From Schoenoplectus triqueter (lineage: Eukaryota > Streptophyta > Magnoliopsida > Poales > Cyperaceae), in the NCBI GenBank assembly GCA_964058805.1, contig CAXKVV010002173.1:1-64000 (forward strand): DNA of 64,000 nucleotides, given 5' to 3'. Position 1 is the stretch's first letter, and each line of letters begins with the position of its first letter. The notes below the pieces were generated by a model that was not told where the DNA came from, ran no database searches, and worked only from the letters and a program-made list of their open reading frames with translations. The translations under genes and the position numbers were made by a program. Positions 1 through 12,937 of the stretch are shown here, in pieces.

Positions 1-1451
1 AAACGTGAAAACGGGACCCGACGCACTCGGCACCGCCGAAAACGAGTCCGGGGCGCAAAACGTGAAAGCGGGACCCGACGCACTCGGCACCGCCGAAAAC
101 GAGTCCGGGCGCGCAAAACGTGAAAACGGGACCCGACGCACTCGGCACCGCCGAAAACGAGTCCGGCGCGCAAAACGTGAAAACGGGACCCGACGCACTC
201 GGCACCGCCGAAAACGAGTCCGGGCGCGCAAAACGTGAAAACGGGACCCGACGCACTCGGCACCGCCGAAAACGAGTCCGGGCGCGCAAAACGTGAAAAC
301 GGGACCCGACGCACTCGGCATCGCCGAAAACGAGTCCGATCGCGCAAAACGTGAAAACGGGACCCGACGCACTCGGCACCGCCTAAAACGAGTCCGGGGG
401 CGCAAAACGTGAAAACGGGACCCGACGCACACGGCACCTCCGAAAACGAGTCCGGGCGCGCAAAACGTGAAAACGGGACCCGACGCACTCGGCACCGCCG
501 AAAACGAGTCCGGCGCGCAAAACGTAAAAACGGCACCTGACCCACTCCGCACCGCCGAAAACGAGTCACGACGCGCAAAACGTGAAATCGGGACCCGAAT
601 CTCTCGACACCGCCGCAAAACGAGTCCGGGCGCGCAAAACGTAAAAACGGGACCCGACGCACTTGGCACCGCCGAAAACGAGTCAGGGAGCGCAAAACGT
701 GAAAACGGGACCCGACGCACTCGGCACCGCCGAAAACGAGTCAGGGAGCGCAAAACGTGAAAACGGGACCCGACGCACTCGGCACCGCCGAAAACGAGTC
801 AGGGAGCGCAAAACGTGAAAACGGGACCCGACGCACTCGGCACCGCCGAAAACGAGTTCGGGAGCGCAAAACGAGAAAACGGGACCCGACGCACGCGGCA
901 CCGCCGAAAACGAGTCCTCGCGCGCAAAACGTGAAAACGGCACAAGACGCACTCGGCACCGCCGAAAACGAGTCCTAGCGCGCAAAACATGAAAACGGGA
1001 CCCGACGCACTCGGCACCGGAGAAAACGTGTCCGGGCGCGCAAAACGTGAAAACGGGACCCGACGCACTCGGCACCGTTGAAAACGAGTCCTGGCGCGCA
1101 AAACATGAAAACGGGACCCGACGCACTCGGCACCGGAGAAAACGAGTCCGGGCGCGCAAAACGTGAAAACGGGACCCGACGCACTCGGCACCGCCGAAAA
1201 ACGAGTCACGACGCGCAAAACGTGAAATCGGGACCCGAATCTCTCGACACCGCCGCAAAACGAGTCCGGGCGCGCAAAACGTAAAAACGGGACCCGACGC
1301 ACTCGGCACCGGAGAAAACGAGTCACGGCGCGCAAAACGTGAAATCGAGACCCGACGCACTCGGCACCGCCGAAAACGAGTCCGGGCGCGCAAAACGTGA
1401 AAACGTGACCCGACGCACTCGGCACCGCCGAAAACGAGTCCGGTCACGCAA
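1..1451. repeat. Family A, incomplete leading block
   Basis: The block shares landmark monomers with the 1,770 bp unit that follows. The variant cgcctaaaacg at about 381 recurs at about 1947 (offset 1,566), and the stretch near 1184 recurs at 2954 (offset 1,770). The change of offset means about 204 bp, or 3.5 monomers, is missing here relative to the next copies. The lost part includes the shortened monomer that elsewhere follows gtcgtggcgcgc. The array continues off the left edge of the window. Confidence 0.75.
584..611. repeat. T-type monomer subfamily exemplar
   Basis: This copy differs from consensus at several linked sites in the core: gaaatcgg replaces gaaaacgg, and gaatctctcgac replaces gacgcactcggc. 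The same set of changes recurs together across the window, for example from 1224. A second form has aatctatcg instead of aatctctcg, for example in the P and Q marker clusters. The linked changes show an old subfamily that has been copied as a block rather than repeated mutation. The ctatcg form supplies a minus-strand stop and so ends many of the apparent open frames. Confidence 0.8.
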
Positions 1452-3210
1452 AACGTGAAAACGGGACCCGACGCACTCGGCACCGCCGAAAACGAGTCCG
1501 GGGGCGCAAAACGTGAAAGCGGGACCCGACGCACTCGGCACCGCCGAAAACGAGTCCGGGCGCGCAAAACGTGAAAACGGGACCCGACGCACTCGGCACC
1601 GCCGAAAACGAGTCCGGGGCGCAAAACGTGAAAGCGGGACCCGACGCACTCGGCACCGCCGAAAACGAGTCCGGGCGCGCAAAACGTGAAAACGGGACCC
1701 GACGCACTCGGCACCGCCGAAAACGAGTCCGGCGCGCAAAACGTGAAAACGGGACCCGACGCACTCGGCACCGCCGAAAACGAGTCCGGGCGCGCAAAAC
1801 GTGAAAACGGGACCCGACGCACTCGGCACCGCCGAAAACGAGTCCGTGCGCGCAAAACGTGAAAACGGGACCCGACGCACTCGGCATCGCCGAAAACGAG
1901 TCCGATCGCGCAAAACGTGAAAACGGGACCCGACGCACTCGGCACCGCCTAAAACGAGTCCGGGGGCGCAAAACGTGAAAACGGGACCCGACGCACACGG
2001 CACCTCCGAAAACGAGTCCGGGCGCGCAAAACGTGAAAACGGGACCCGACGCACTCGGCACCGCCGAAAACGAGTCCGGCGCGCAAAACGTAAAAACGGC
2101 ACCTGACCCACTCCGCACCGCCGAAAACGAGTCGTGGCGCGCAAAACGTTAAATCGGGACCCGAATCTCTCGACACCGCCGCAAAACGTAAAAACGGGAC
2201 TCGGAACCGCCGAAAACGAGTGCGGGAGCGCAAAACTTGAAAACGGGACCCGACGCACTCTGCACCGCCCAAAATGATTCCGGGCGCGCAAAACGTGAAA
2301 ACTGGACCCGACGCATTCGGCACCGCCGAAAATGAGTCCGGGCGCGCAAAACATGACAACGGGACCCGACGAAATCGGCACCGCCGAAAAACGAGTCACG
2401 GCGCGCAAAACGTGAAATCGGGACCCGAATCTATCGACACCGCCGAAAACGAGACTGGCGTGCAAAATGTGAAAACGGGACCCGACGCACTCGGCACCGC
2501 CGAAAACGAGTCCGGGGGCGCAAAACGTGAAAACGGGACCCGACCCACTCGGCACCGCCAAAAACGATTCGTGGCGCGCAAAACGTGAAAACGGGACTCG
2601 ACGCACTCGGCACCGCCGAAAACGAGTCAGGGAGCGCAAAACGTGAAAACGGGACCCGACGCACTCGGCACCGCCGAAAACGAGTTCGGGAGCGCAAAAC
2701 GAGAAAACGGGACCCGACGCACGCGGCACCGCCGAAAACGAGTCCTCGCGCGCAAAACGTGAAAACGGCACAAGACGCACTCGGCACCGCCGAAAACGAG
2801 TCCTTGCGCGCAAAACATGAAAACGGGACCCGACGCACTCGGCACCGGAGAAAACGTGACCTGGCGCGCAAAACATGAAAACGGGACCCGACGCACTCGG
2901 CACCGGAGAAAACGAGTCCGGGCGCGCAAAACGTGAAAACGGGACCCGACGCACTCGGCACCGCCGAAAAACGAGTCACGACGCGCAAAACGTGAAATCG
3001 GGACCCGAATCTCTCGACACCGCCGCAAAACGAGTCCGGGCGCGCAAAACGTAAAAACGGGACCCGACGCACTCGGCACCGGAGAAAACGAGTCACGGCG
3101 CGCAAAACGTGAAATCGAGACCCGACGCACTCGGCACCGCCGAAAACGAGTCCGGGCGCGCAAAACGTGAAAACGTGACCCGACGCACTCGGCACCGCCG
3201 AAAACGAGTC
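1441..3210. repeat. 1,770-bp sub-unit A1
   Basis: The unit is bounded by the rare tag cggtcacgc at 1441 and 3211. It contains, in order, plain monomers with 57-bp ggggcgc tags, the cgcctaaaacg variant, a shortened monomer near 2190, the cluster with aaaatgattccggg, and a run with gtcagggagcgc, gtcctcgcgcgc and gtccttgcgcgc tags. The length equals 30.5 monomers because several members are shortened. It is repeated at 7184-8953 within the larger unit. Confidence 0.8.
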
Positions 3211-4921
3211 CGGTCACGCAAAACGTGAAAACGGGACCCGACGCACTCGGCACCGCCGAAAACGAGTCCGGGGGCGCAAAACGTGAAAGCGGGACCCGAC
3301 GCACTCGGCACCGCCGAAAACGAGTCCGGGCGCGCAAAACGTGAAAACGGGACCCGACGCACTCGGCACCGCCGAAAACGAGTCCGGGGCGCAAAACGTG
3401 AAAGCGGGACCCGACGCACTCGGCACCGCCGAAAACGAGTCCGGGCTCGCAAAACGTGAAAACGGGACCCGACGCACTCGGCACCGCCGAAAACGAGTCC
3501 GGCGCGCAAAACGTGAAAACGGGACCCGACGCACTCGGCACCGCCGAAAACGAGTCCGGGCGCGCAAAACGTGAAAACGGGACCCGACGCACTCGGCACC
3601 GCCGAAAACGAGTCCGTGCGCGCAAAACGTGAAAACGGGACCCGACGCACTCGGCATCGCCGAAAACGAGTCCGATCGCGCAAAACGTGAAAACGGGACC
3701 CGACGCACTCGGCACCGCCTAAAAAGAGTCCGGGGGCGCAAAACGTGAAAACGGGACCCGACGCACACGGCACCTCCGAAAACGAGTCCGGGCGCGCAAA
3801 ACGTGAAAACGGGACCCGACGCACTCGGCACCGCCGAAAACGAGTCCGGCGCGCAAAACGTAAAAACGGCACCTGACCCACTCCGCACCGCCGAAAACGA
3901 GTCGTGGCGCGCAAAACGTTAAATCGGGACCCGAATCTCTCGACACCGCCGCAAAACGTAAAAACGGGACTCGGAACCGCCGAAAACGAGTGCGGGAGCG
4001 CAAAACTTGAAAACGGGACCCGACGCACTCCGCACCGCCCAAAATGATTCCGGGCGCGCAAAACGTGAAAACTGGACCCGACGCGTTCGGCACCGCCGAA
4101 AATGAGTCCGGGCGCGCAAAACATGACAACGGGACCCGACGAAATCGGCACCGCCGAAAAACGAGTCACGGCGCGCAAAACGTGAAATCGGGACCCGAAT
4201 CTATCGACACCGCCGAAAACGAGACTGGCGTGCAAAATGTGAAAACGGGACCCGACGCACTCGGCACCGCCGAAAACGAGTCCGGGGGCGCAAAACGTGA
4301 AAACGGGACCCGACGCACTCGGCACCGCCAAAAACGATTCGTGGCGCGCAAAACGTGAAAACGGGACCCGACGCACTCGGCACCGCCGAAAACGAGTCAG
4401 GGAGCGCAAAACGTGAAAACGGGACCCGACGCACTCGGCACCGTCGAAAACGAGTTCGGGAGCGCAAAACGAGAAAACGGGACCCGACGCACGCGGCACC
4501 GCCGAAAACGAGTCCTCGCGCGCAAAACGTGAAAACGGCACAAGACGCACTCGGCACCGCCGAAAACGAGTCCTTGCGCGCAAAACATGAAAACGGGACC
4601 CGACGCACTCGGCACCGGAGAAAACGTGTCCGGGCGCGCAAAACGTGAAAACGGGACCCGACGCACTCGGCACCGTTGAAAACGAGTCCTGGCGCGCAAA
4701 ACATGAAAACGGGACCCGACGCACTCGGCACCGGAGAAAACGAGTCCGGGCGCGCAAAACGTGAAAACGGGACCCGACGCACTCGGCACCGCCGAAAAAC
4801 GAGTCACGACGCGCAAAGCGTGAAATCGAGACCCGACGCACTCGGCACCGCCGAATACGAGTCCGGGCGCGCAAAACGTGAAAACGTGACCCGACGCCCT
4901 CGGCACCGCCGAAAACGAGTC
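3211..4921. repeat. 1,711-bp sub-unit A2
   Basis: This is a near copy of 1441-3210 at offset 1,770 up to about 4600. Beyond that the offset becomes 1,828, so one extra monomer is present near 4640-4700, and then some monomers are lost before the closing cggtcacgc tag at 4922. Local differences include aaaaagagtcc near 3721 where copy A1 has aaaacgagtcc, and ggactcgac against ggacccgac near 2595/4365. Confidence 0.75.
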
Positions 4922-5332
4922 CGGTCACGCAAAACGTGAAAACGGGACCAGACGCACTCGGCACCGCCGAAAACGAGTCCGGGGGCGCAAAACGTGAAAG
5001 CGGGACCCGACGCACTCGGCACCGCCGAAAACGAGTCCGGCGCGCAAAACGTGAAAACGGGACCCGACGCACTCGGCACCGCCGAAAACGAGTCCGGGCG
5101 CGCAAAACGTGAAAACGGGACCCGACGCACTCGGCACCGCCGAAAACGAGTCCTGGCGCGCAAAACGTGAAAACGGGACCCGACGCACTCGGCACCGCCG
5201 AAAAGGAGTCCGGGCGCGCAAAACGTGAAAACGGGACCCGACGCACTCGGCACCGCCGAAAACGTGTCCGGGCGCGCAAAACGTGAAAACGGGACCCGAC
5301 GCACTCGGCACCGCCGAAAACGAGTCCGGGCG

Positions 5333-5390
5333 CGCAAAACGTGAAAACGGGACCCGACGCACTCGGCACCGCCGAAAACGAGTCCGGGCG
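5333..5390. repeat. Exemplar consensus monomer (58 bp)
   Basis: This copy matches the majority base at every position and is used as the numbering reference (position 1 = the c of cgcaaaacg). Positions 4-9, 12-17 and 43-48 are AAAACG boxes. Positions 17-34 form the conserved core from gggaccc to actcgg. Positions 49-58 are the variable tag, here agtccgggcg. The tag runs into the next monomer's cgc to make a GCGCGC palindrome. The plus strand has a single stop triplet (tga at 10-12). The minus strand has none in any frame. Confidence 0.95.
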
Positions 5391-5393
5391 CGC
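5343..5393. repeat. Two diverged half-units inside one monomer
   Basis: Monomer positions 11-30 and 42-61 (the last three bases fall in the next monomer) align without gaps. Both fit gaaaacgrgwccsgrcgcrc, with 15 of 20 bases identical. The half-units begin 31 bp and then 27 bp apart, adding up to 58. The shared part covers AAAACG, the GACC/GTCC step and the terminal CGC. The simplest reading is that the 58-bp monomer arose as a dimer of a roughly 29-bp ancestor and then diverged. The alignment is seen directly; the history is inferred. Confidence 0.6.
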
Positions 5394-7194
5394 AAAACGT
5401 GAAAACAGGACCCGACGCACTCGGCACCGCCGAAAACGAGTCCGGGCGCGCAAAACGTGAAAACGGGACCCGACGCATTCGGCACCGCCGAAAACGATTC
5501 CGGGCGCGCAAAACGTGAAAACGGGACCCGACGCACTCGGTACCGCCGAAAATGAGTCCGAGCGCGCAAAACGTGAAAGCGGGACCCGACGGACTCGGCA
5601 CCGCCGAAAACGAGTCCGGGCGCGCAAAACGTGAAAACGGGACCCGACGCACTCGGCACCGCCGAAAACGAGTCCGGGCGCGCAAAACGAGAAAACGGGA
5701 CCCGACGCACGCGGCACCGCCGAAAACGAGTCCTCGCGCGCAAAACGTGAAAACGGCACAAGACGCACTCGGCACCGCCGAAAACGAGTCCTTGCGCGCA
5801 AAACATGAAAACGGGACCCGACGCACTCGGCACCGGAGAAAACGTGACCTGGCGCGCAAAACATGAAAACGGGACCCGACGCACTCGGCACCGGAGAAAA
5901 CGAGTCCGGGCGCGCAAAACGTGAAAACGGGACCCGACGCACTCGGCACCGCCGAAAAACGAGTCACGACGCGCAAAACGTGAAATCGGGACCCGAATCT
6001 CTCGACACCGCCGCAAAACGAGTCCGGGCGCGCAAAACGTAAAAACGGGACCCGACGCACTCGGCACCGGAGAAAACGAGTCACGGCGCGCAAAACGTGA
6101 AATCGAGACCCGACGCACTCGGCACCGCCGAAAACGAGTCCGGGCGCGCAAAACGTGAAAACGTGACCCGACGCACTCGGCACCGCCGAAAACGAGTCCG
6201 GTCACGCAAAACGTGAAAACGGGACCCGACGCACTCGGCACCGCCGAAAACGAGTCCGGGGGCGCAAAACGTGAAAGCGGGACCCCACGCACTCGGCACC
6301 GCCGAAAACGAGTCCGGGCGCGCAAAACGTGAAAACGGGACCCGACGCACTCGGCACCGCCGAAAATGAGTCCGGGCGCGCAAAACGTGAAAACGGGACC
6401 CGACGCACTCGGCACCGCCGAAAACGAGTCCGGGCGCGCAAAACGTGAAAACGGGACCCGACGCACTCGGCACCGCCGAAAACGAGTCCGGGCGCGCAAA
6501 ACGTGAAAACAGGACCCGACGCACTCGGCACCGCCGAAAACGAGTCCGGGCGCGCAAAACGTGAAAACGGGACCCGACGCATTCGGCACCGCCGAAAACG
6601 ATTCCGGGCGCGCAAAACGTGAAAACGGGACCCGACGCACTCGGTACCGCCGAAAATGAGTCCGAGCGCGCAAAACGTGAAAACGGGACCCGACGGACTC
6701 GGCACCGCCGAAAACGAGTCCGGGCGCGCAAAACGTGAAAACGGGACCCGACGCACTCGGCACCGCCGAAAACGAGTCCGGGCGCGCAAAACGTGAAAAC
6801 GGGACCCGACGCACTCGGCACCGCCGAAAACGAGTCCGGGCGCGCAAAACGTGAAATCGGGACCCGACGCACTCGGCATCGCCGAAAACGAGTCCGATCG
6901 CGCAAAACGTGAAAACGGGACCCGACGCACTCGGCACCGCCGAAAACGAGTCCGGGCGCGCAAAACGTGAAAACGGGACCCGACGCACCGGGCACCGCCG
7001 AAAATGAGTCCGGGGGCGCAAAACGTGAAAACGGGACCCGACGCACTTGGCACCGCCGAAAACGAGTTCGGGAGCGCAAAACGAGAAAACGGGACCCGAC
7101 GCACGCGGCACCGCCGAAAACGAGTCCGGGAGCGCAAAACGTGAAAACGGGACCCGAGCACCGGGCACCGCCGAAAACGAGTATGGGCGCGCCA

Positions 7195-10100
7195 AACGTG
7201 AAAACGGGACCCGACGCACTCGGCACCGCCGAAAACGAGTCCGGGGGCGCAAAACGTGAAAGCGGGACCCGACGCACTCGGCACCGCCGAAAACGAGTCC
7301 GGGCGCGCAAAACGTGAAAACGGGACCCGACGCACTCGGCACCGCCGAAAACGAGTCCGGGGCGCAAAACGTGAAAGCGGGACCCGACGCACTCGGCACC
7401 GCCGAAAACGAGTCCGGGCGCGCAAAACGTGAAAACGGGACCCGACGCACTCGGCACCGCCGAAAACGAGTCCGGCGCGCAAAACGTGAAAACGGGACCC
7501 GACGCACTCGGCACCGCCGAAAACGAGTCCGGGCGCGCAAAACGTGAAAACGGGACCCGACGCACTCGGCACCGCCGAAAACGAGTCCGTGCGCGCAAAA
7601 CGTGAAAACGGGACCCGACGCACTCGGCATCGCCGAAAACGAGTCCGATCGCGCAAAACGTGAAAACGGGACCCGACGCACTCGGCACCGCCTAAAACGA
7701 GTCCGGGGGCGCAAAACGTGAAAACGGGACCCGACGCACACGGCACCTCCGAAAACGAGTCCGGGCGCGCAAAACGTGAAAACGGGACCCGACGCACTCG
7801 GCACCGCCGAAAACGAGTCCGGCGCGCAAAACGTAAAAACGGCACCTGACCCACTCCGCACCGCCGAAAACGAGTCGTGGCGCGCAAAACGTTAAATCGG
7901 GACCCGAATCTCTCGACACCGCCGCAAAACGTAAAAACGGGACTCGGAACCGCCGAAAACGAGTGCGGGAGCGCAAAACTTGAAAACGGGACCCGACGCA
8001 CTCTGCACCGCCCAAAATGATTCCGGGCGCGCAAAACGTGAAAACTGGACCCGACGCATTCGGCACCGCCGAAAATGAGTCCGGGCGCGCAAAACATGAC
8101 AACGGGACCCGACGAAATCGGCACCGCCGAAAAACGAGTCACGGCGCGCAAAACGTGAAATCGGGACCCGAATCTATCGACACCGCCGAAAACGAGACTG
8201 GCGTGCAAAATGTGAAAACGGGACCCGACGCACTCGGCACCGCCGAAAACGAGTCCGGGGGCGCAAAACGTGAAAACGGGACCCGACCCACTCGGCACCG
8301 CCAAAAACGATTCGTGGCGCGCAAAACGTGAAAACGGGACTCGACGCACTCGGCACCGCCGAAAACGAGTCAGGGAGCGCAAAACGTGAAAACGGGACCC
8401 GACGCACTCGGCACCGCCGAAAACGAGTTCGGGAGCGCAAAACGAGAAAACGGGACCCGACGCACGCGGCACCGCCGAAAACGAGTCCTCGCGCGCAAAA
8501 CGTGAAAACGGCACAAGACGCACTCGGCACCGCCGAAAACGAGTCCTTGCGCGCAAAACATGAAAACGGGACCCGACGCACTCGGCACCGGAGAAAACGT
8601 GACCTGGCGCGCAAAACATGAAAACGGGACCCGACGCACTCGGCACCGGAGAAAACGAGTCCGGGCGCGCAAAACGTGAAAACGGGACCCGACGCACTCG
8701 GCACCGCCGAAAAACGAGTCACGACGCGCAAAACGTGAAATCGGGACCCGAATCTCTCGACACCGCCGCAAAACGAGTCCGGGCGCGCAAAACGTAAAAA
8801 CGGGACCCGACGCACTCGGCACCGGAGAAAACGAGTCACGGCGCGCAAAACGTGAAATCGAGACCCGACGCACTCGGCACCGCCGAAAACGAGTCCGGGC
8901 GCGCAAAACGTGAAAACGTGACCCGACGCACTCGGCACCGCCGAAAACGAGTCCGGTCACGCAAAACGTGAAAACGGGACCCGACGCACTCGGCACCGCC
9001 GAAAACGAGTCCGGGGGCGCAAAACGTGAAAGCGGGACCCGACGCACTCGGCACCGCCGAAAACGAGTCCGGGCGCGCAAAACGTGAAAACGGGACCCGA
9101 CGCACTCGGCACCGCCGAAAACGAGTCCGGGGCGCAAAACGTGAAAGCGGGACCCGACGCACTCGGCACCGCCGAAAACGAGTCCGGGCTCGCAAAACGT
9201 GAAAACGGGACCCGACGCACTCGGCACCGCCGAAAACGAGTCCGGCGCGCAAAACGTGAAAACGGGACCCGACGCACTCGGCACCGCCGAAAACGAGTCC
9301 GGGCGCGCAAAACGTGAAAACGGGACCCGACGCACTCGGCACCGCCGAAAACGAGTCCGTGCGCGCAAAACGTGAAAACGGGACCCGACGCACTCGGCAT
9401 CGCCGAAAACGAGTCCGATCGCGCAAAACGTGAAAACGGGACCCGACGCACTCGGCACCGCCTAAAAAGAGTCCGGGGGCGCAAAACGTGAAAACGGGAC
9501 CCGACGCACACGGCACCTCCGAAAACGAGTCCGGGCGCGCAAAACGTGAAAACGGGACCCGACGCACTCGGCACCGCCGAAAACGAGTCCGGCGCGCAAA
9601 ACGTAAAAACGGCACCTGACCCACTCCGCACCGCCGAAAACGAGTCGTGGCGCGCAAAACGTTAAATCGGGACCCGAATCTCTCGACACCGCCGCAAAAC
9701 GTAAAAACGGGACTCGGAACCGCCGAAAACGAGTGCGGGAGCGCAAAACTTGAAAACGGGACCCGACGCACTCCGCACCGCCCAAAATGATTCCGGGCGC
9801 GCAAAACGTGAAAACTGGACCCGACGCGTTCGGCACCGCCGAAAATGAGTCCGGGCGCGCAAAACATGACAACGGGACCCGACGAAATCGGCACCGCCGA
9901 AAAACGAGTCACGGCGCGCAAAACGTGAAATCGGGACCCGAATCTATCGACACCGCCGAAAACGAGACTGGCGTGCAAAATGTGAAAACGGGACCCGACG
10001 CACTCGGCACCGCCGAAAACGAGTCCGGGGGCGCAAAACGTGAAAACGGGACCCGACGCACTCGGCACCGCCAAAAACGATTCGTGGCGCGCAAAACGTG

Positions 10101-12937
10101 AAAACGGGACCCGACGCACTCGGCACCGCCGAAAACGAGTCAGGGAGCGCAAAACGTGAAAACGGGACCCGACGCACTCGGCACCGTCGAAAACGAGTTC
10201 GGGAGCGCAAAACGAGAAAACGGGACCCGACGCACGCGGCACCGCCGAAAACGAGTCCTCGCGCGCAAAACGTGAAAACGGCACAAGACGCACTCGGCAC
10301 CGCCGAAAACGAGTCCTTGCGCGCAAAACATGAAAACGGGACCCGACGCACTCGGCACCGGAGAAAACGTGTCCGGGCGCGCAAAACGTGAAAACGGGAC
10401 CCGACGCACTCGGCACCGTTGAAAACGAGTCCTGGCGCGCAAAACATGAAAACGGGACCCGACGCACTCGGCACCGGAGAAAACGAGTCCGGGCGCGCAA
10501 AACGTGAAAACGGGACCCGACGCACTCGGCACCGCCGAAAAACGAGTCACGACGCGCAAAGCGTGAAATCGAGACCCGACGCACTCGGCACCGCCGAATA
10601 CGAGTCCGGGCGCGCAAAACGTGAAAACGTGACCCGACGCCCTCGGCACCGCCGAAAACGAGTCCGGTCACGCAAAACGTGAAAACGGGACCAGACGCAC
10701 TCGGCACCGCCGAAAACGAGTCCGGGGGCGCAAAACGTGAAAGCGGGACCCGACGCACTCGGCACCGCCGAAAACGAGTCCGGCGCGCAAAACGTGAAAA
10801 CGGGACCCGACGCACTCGGCACCGCCGAAAACGAGTCCGGGCGCGCAAAACGTGAAAACGGGACCCGACGCACTCGGCACCGCCGAAAACGAGTCCTGGC
10901 GCGCAAAACGTGAAAACGGGACCCGACGCACTCGGCACCGCCGAAAAGGAGTCCGGGCGCGCAAAACGTGAAAACGGGACCCGACGCACTCGGCACCGCC
11001 GAAAACGTGTCCGGGCGCGCAAAACGTGAAAACGGGACCCGACGCACTCGGCACCGCCGAAAACGAGTCCGGGCGCGCAAAACGTGAAAACGGGACCCGA
11101 CGCACTCGGCACCGCCGAAAACGAGTCCGGGCGCGCAAAACGTGAAAACAGGACCCGACGCACTCGGCACCGCCGAAAACGAGTCCGGGCGCGCAAAACG
11201 TGAAAACGGGACCCGACGCATTCGGCACCGCCGAAAACGATTCCGGGCGCGCAAAACGTGAAAACGGGACCCGACGCACTCGGTACCACCGAAAATGAGT
11301 CCGAGCGCGCAAAACGTGAAAACGGGACCCGACGGACTCGGCACCGCCGAAAACGAGTCCGGGCGCGCAAAACGTGAAAACGGGACCCGACGCACTCGGC
11401 ACCGCCGAAAACGAGTCCGGGCGCGCAAAACGAGAAAACGGGACCCGACGCACGCGGCACCGCCGAAAACGAGTCCTCGCGCGCAAAACGTGAAAACGGC
11501 ACAAGACGCACTCGGCACCGCCGAAAACGAGTCCTTGCGCGCAAAACATGAAAACGGGACCCGACGCACTCGGCACCGGAGAAAACGTGACCTGGCGCGC
11601 AAAACATGAAAACGGGACCCGACGCACTCGGCACCGGAGAAAACGAGTCCGGGCGCGCAAAACGTGAAAACGGGACCCGACGCACTCGGCACCGCCGAAA
11701 AACGAGTCACGACGCGCAAAACGTGAAATCGGGACCCGAATCTCTCGACACCGCCGCAAAACGAGTCCGGGCGCGCAAAACGTAAAAACGGGACCCGACG
11801 CACTCGGCACCGGAGAAAACGAGTCACGGCGCGCAAAACGTGAAATCGAGACCCGACGCACTCGGCACCGCCGAAAACGAGTCCGGGCGCGCAAAACGTG
11901 AAAACGTGACCCGACGCACTCGGCACCGCCGAAAACGAGTCCGGTCACGCAAAACGTGAAAACGGGACCCGACGCACTCGGCACCGCCGAAAACGAGTCC
12001 GGGGGCGCAAAACGTGAAAGCGGGACCCCACGCACTCGGCACCGCCGAAAACGAGTCCGGGCGCGCAAAACGTGAAAACGGGACCCGACGCACTCGGCAC
12101 CGCCGAAAATGAGTCCGGGCGCGCAAAACGTGAAAACGGGACCCGACGCACTCGGCACCGCCGAAAACGAGTCCGGGCGCGCAAAACGTGAAAACGGGAC
12201 CCGACGCACTCGGCACCGCCGAAAACGAGTCCGGGCGCGCAAAACGTGAAAACAGGACCCGACGCACTCGGCACCGCCGAAAACGAGTCCGGGCGCGCAA
12301 AACGTGAAAACGGGACCCGACGCATTCGGCACCGCCGAAAACGATTCCGGGCGCGCAAAACGTGAAAACGGGACCCGACGCACTCGGTACCGCCGAAAAT
12401 GAGTCCGAGCGCGCAAAACGTGAAAACGGGACCCGACGGACTCGGCACCGCCGAAAACGAGTCCGGGCGCGCAAAACGTGAAAACGGGACCCGACGCACT
12501 CGGCACCGCCGAAAACGAGTCCGGGCGCGCAAAACGTGAAAACGGGACCCGACGCACTCGGCACCGCCGAAAACGAGTCCGGGCGCGCAAAACGTGAAAT
12601 CGGGACCCGACGCACTCGGCATCGCCGAAAACGAGTCCGATCGCGCAAAACGTGAAAACGGGACCCGACGCACTCGGCACCGCCGAAAACGAGTCCGGGC
12701 GCGCAAAACGTGAAAACGGGACCCGACGCACCGGGCACCGCCGAAAATGAGTCCGGGGGCGCAAAACGTGAAAACGGGACCCGACGCACTTGGCACCGCC
12801 GAAAACGAGTTCGGGAGCGCAAAACGAGAAAACGGGACCCGACGCACGCGGCACCGCCGAAAACGAGTCCGGGAGCGCAAAACGTGAAAACGGGACCCGA
12901 GCACCGGGCACCGCCGAAAACGAGTATGGGCGCGCCA
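7195..12937. repeat. 5,743-bp higher-order unit, copy 2
   Basis: This is a tandem copy of 1452-7194 in the same orientation, and it keeps the internal sub-repeats of copy 1. The match fails beyond about 12994, where the tag gtccgggcgcgc stands in place of the gtccgggggcgc found at the equivalent point in copy 1. The near-identity points to a recent duplication or recent homogenisation. Confidence 0.9.

Larger units (their letters stand above)
4922..7190. repeat. Family A, sub-unit A3 with a 1,104-bp internal repeat
   Basis: Most monomers here are plain consensus. A run carrying gaaaacagg, gcattcgg, gattccggg and ggtaccgcc variants occurs at about 5400-5610 and again at about 6505-6715. The gattccggg and ggtacc markers are each displaced by 1,104 bp (5497 to 6601, 5539 to 6643). 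A further cggtcacgc tag lies near 6209. The variant run also appears in family B near 18050-18650, which links the two families. Confidence 0.7.
1452..7194. repeat. 5,743-bp higher-order unit, copy 1
   Basis: Every landmark from about 1452 to about 7251 recurs exactly 5,743 bp later, about 99 monomers. Examples are the cgcctaaaacg variant at 1947/7690 and the shortened monomers near 2190/7933. Homology runs one monomer past the unit length, as expected if unequal exchange took place inside a monomer. Only scattered single-base differences were noticed, such as gtgaaagcggg near 5575 against gtgaaaacggg near 11318, and taccgcc near 5541 against taccacc near 11284. Confidence 0.9.

Noticed and set aside
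5357..5373. CENP-B box in the consensus monomer
   Set aside because: Only seven of nine core bases match on the minus strand, which is easily reached by chance in a CG-rich repeat. Only the eight-of-nine variant is reported, with low confidence.
5333..5390. G-quadruplex potential from the GGG runs
   Set aside because: Each monomer has only two GGG runs, more than 15 bp apart. Four runs would need loops far longer than the usual limit.
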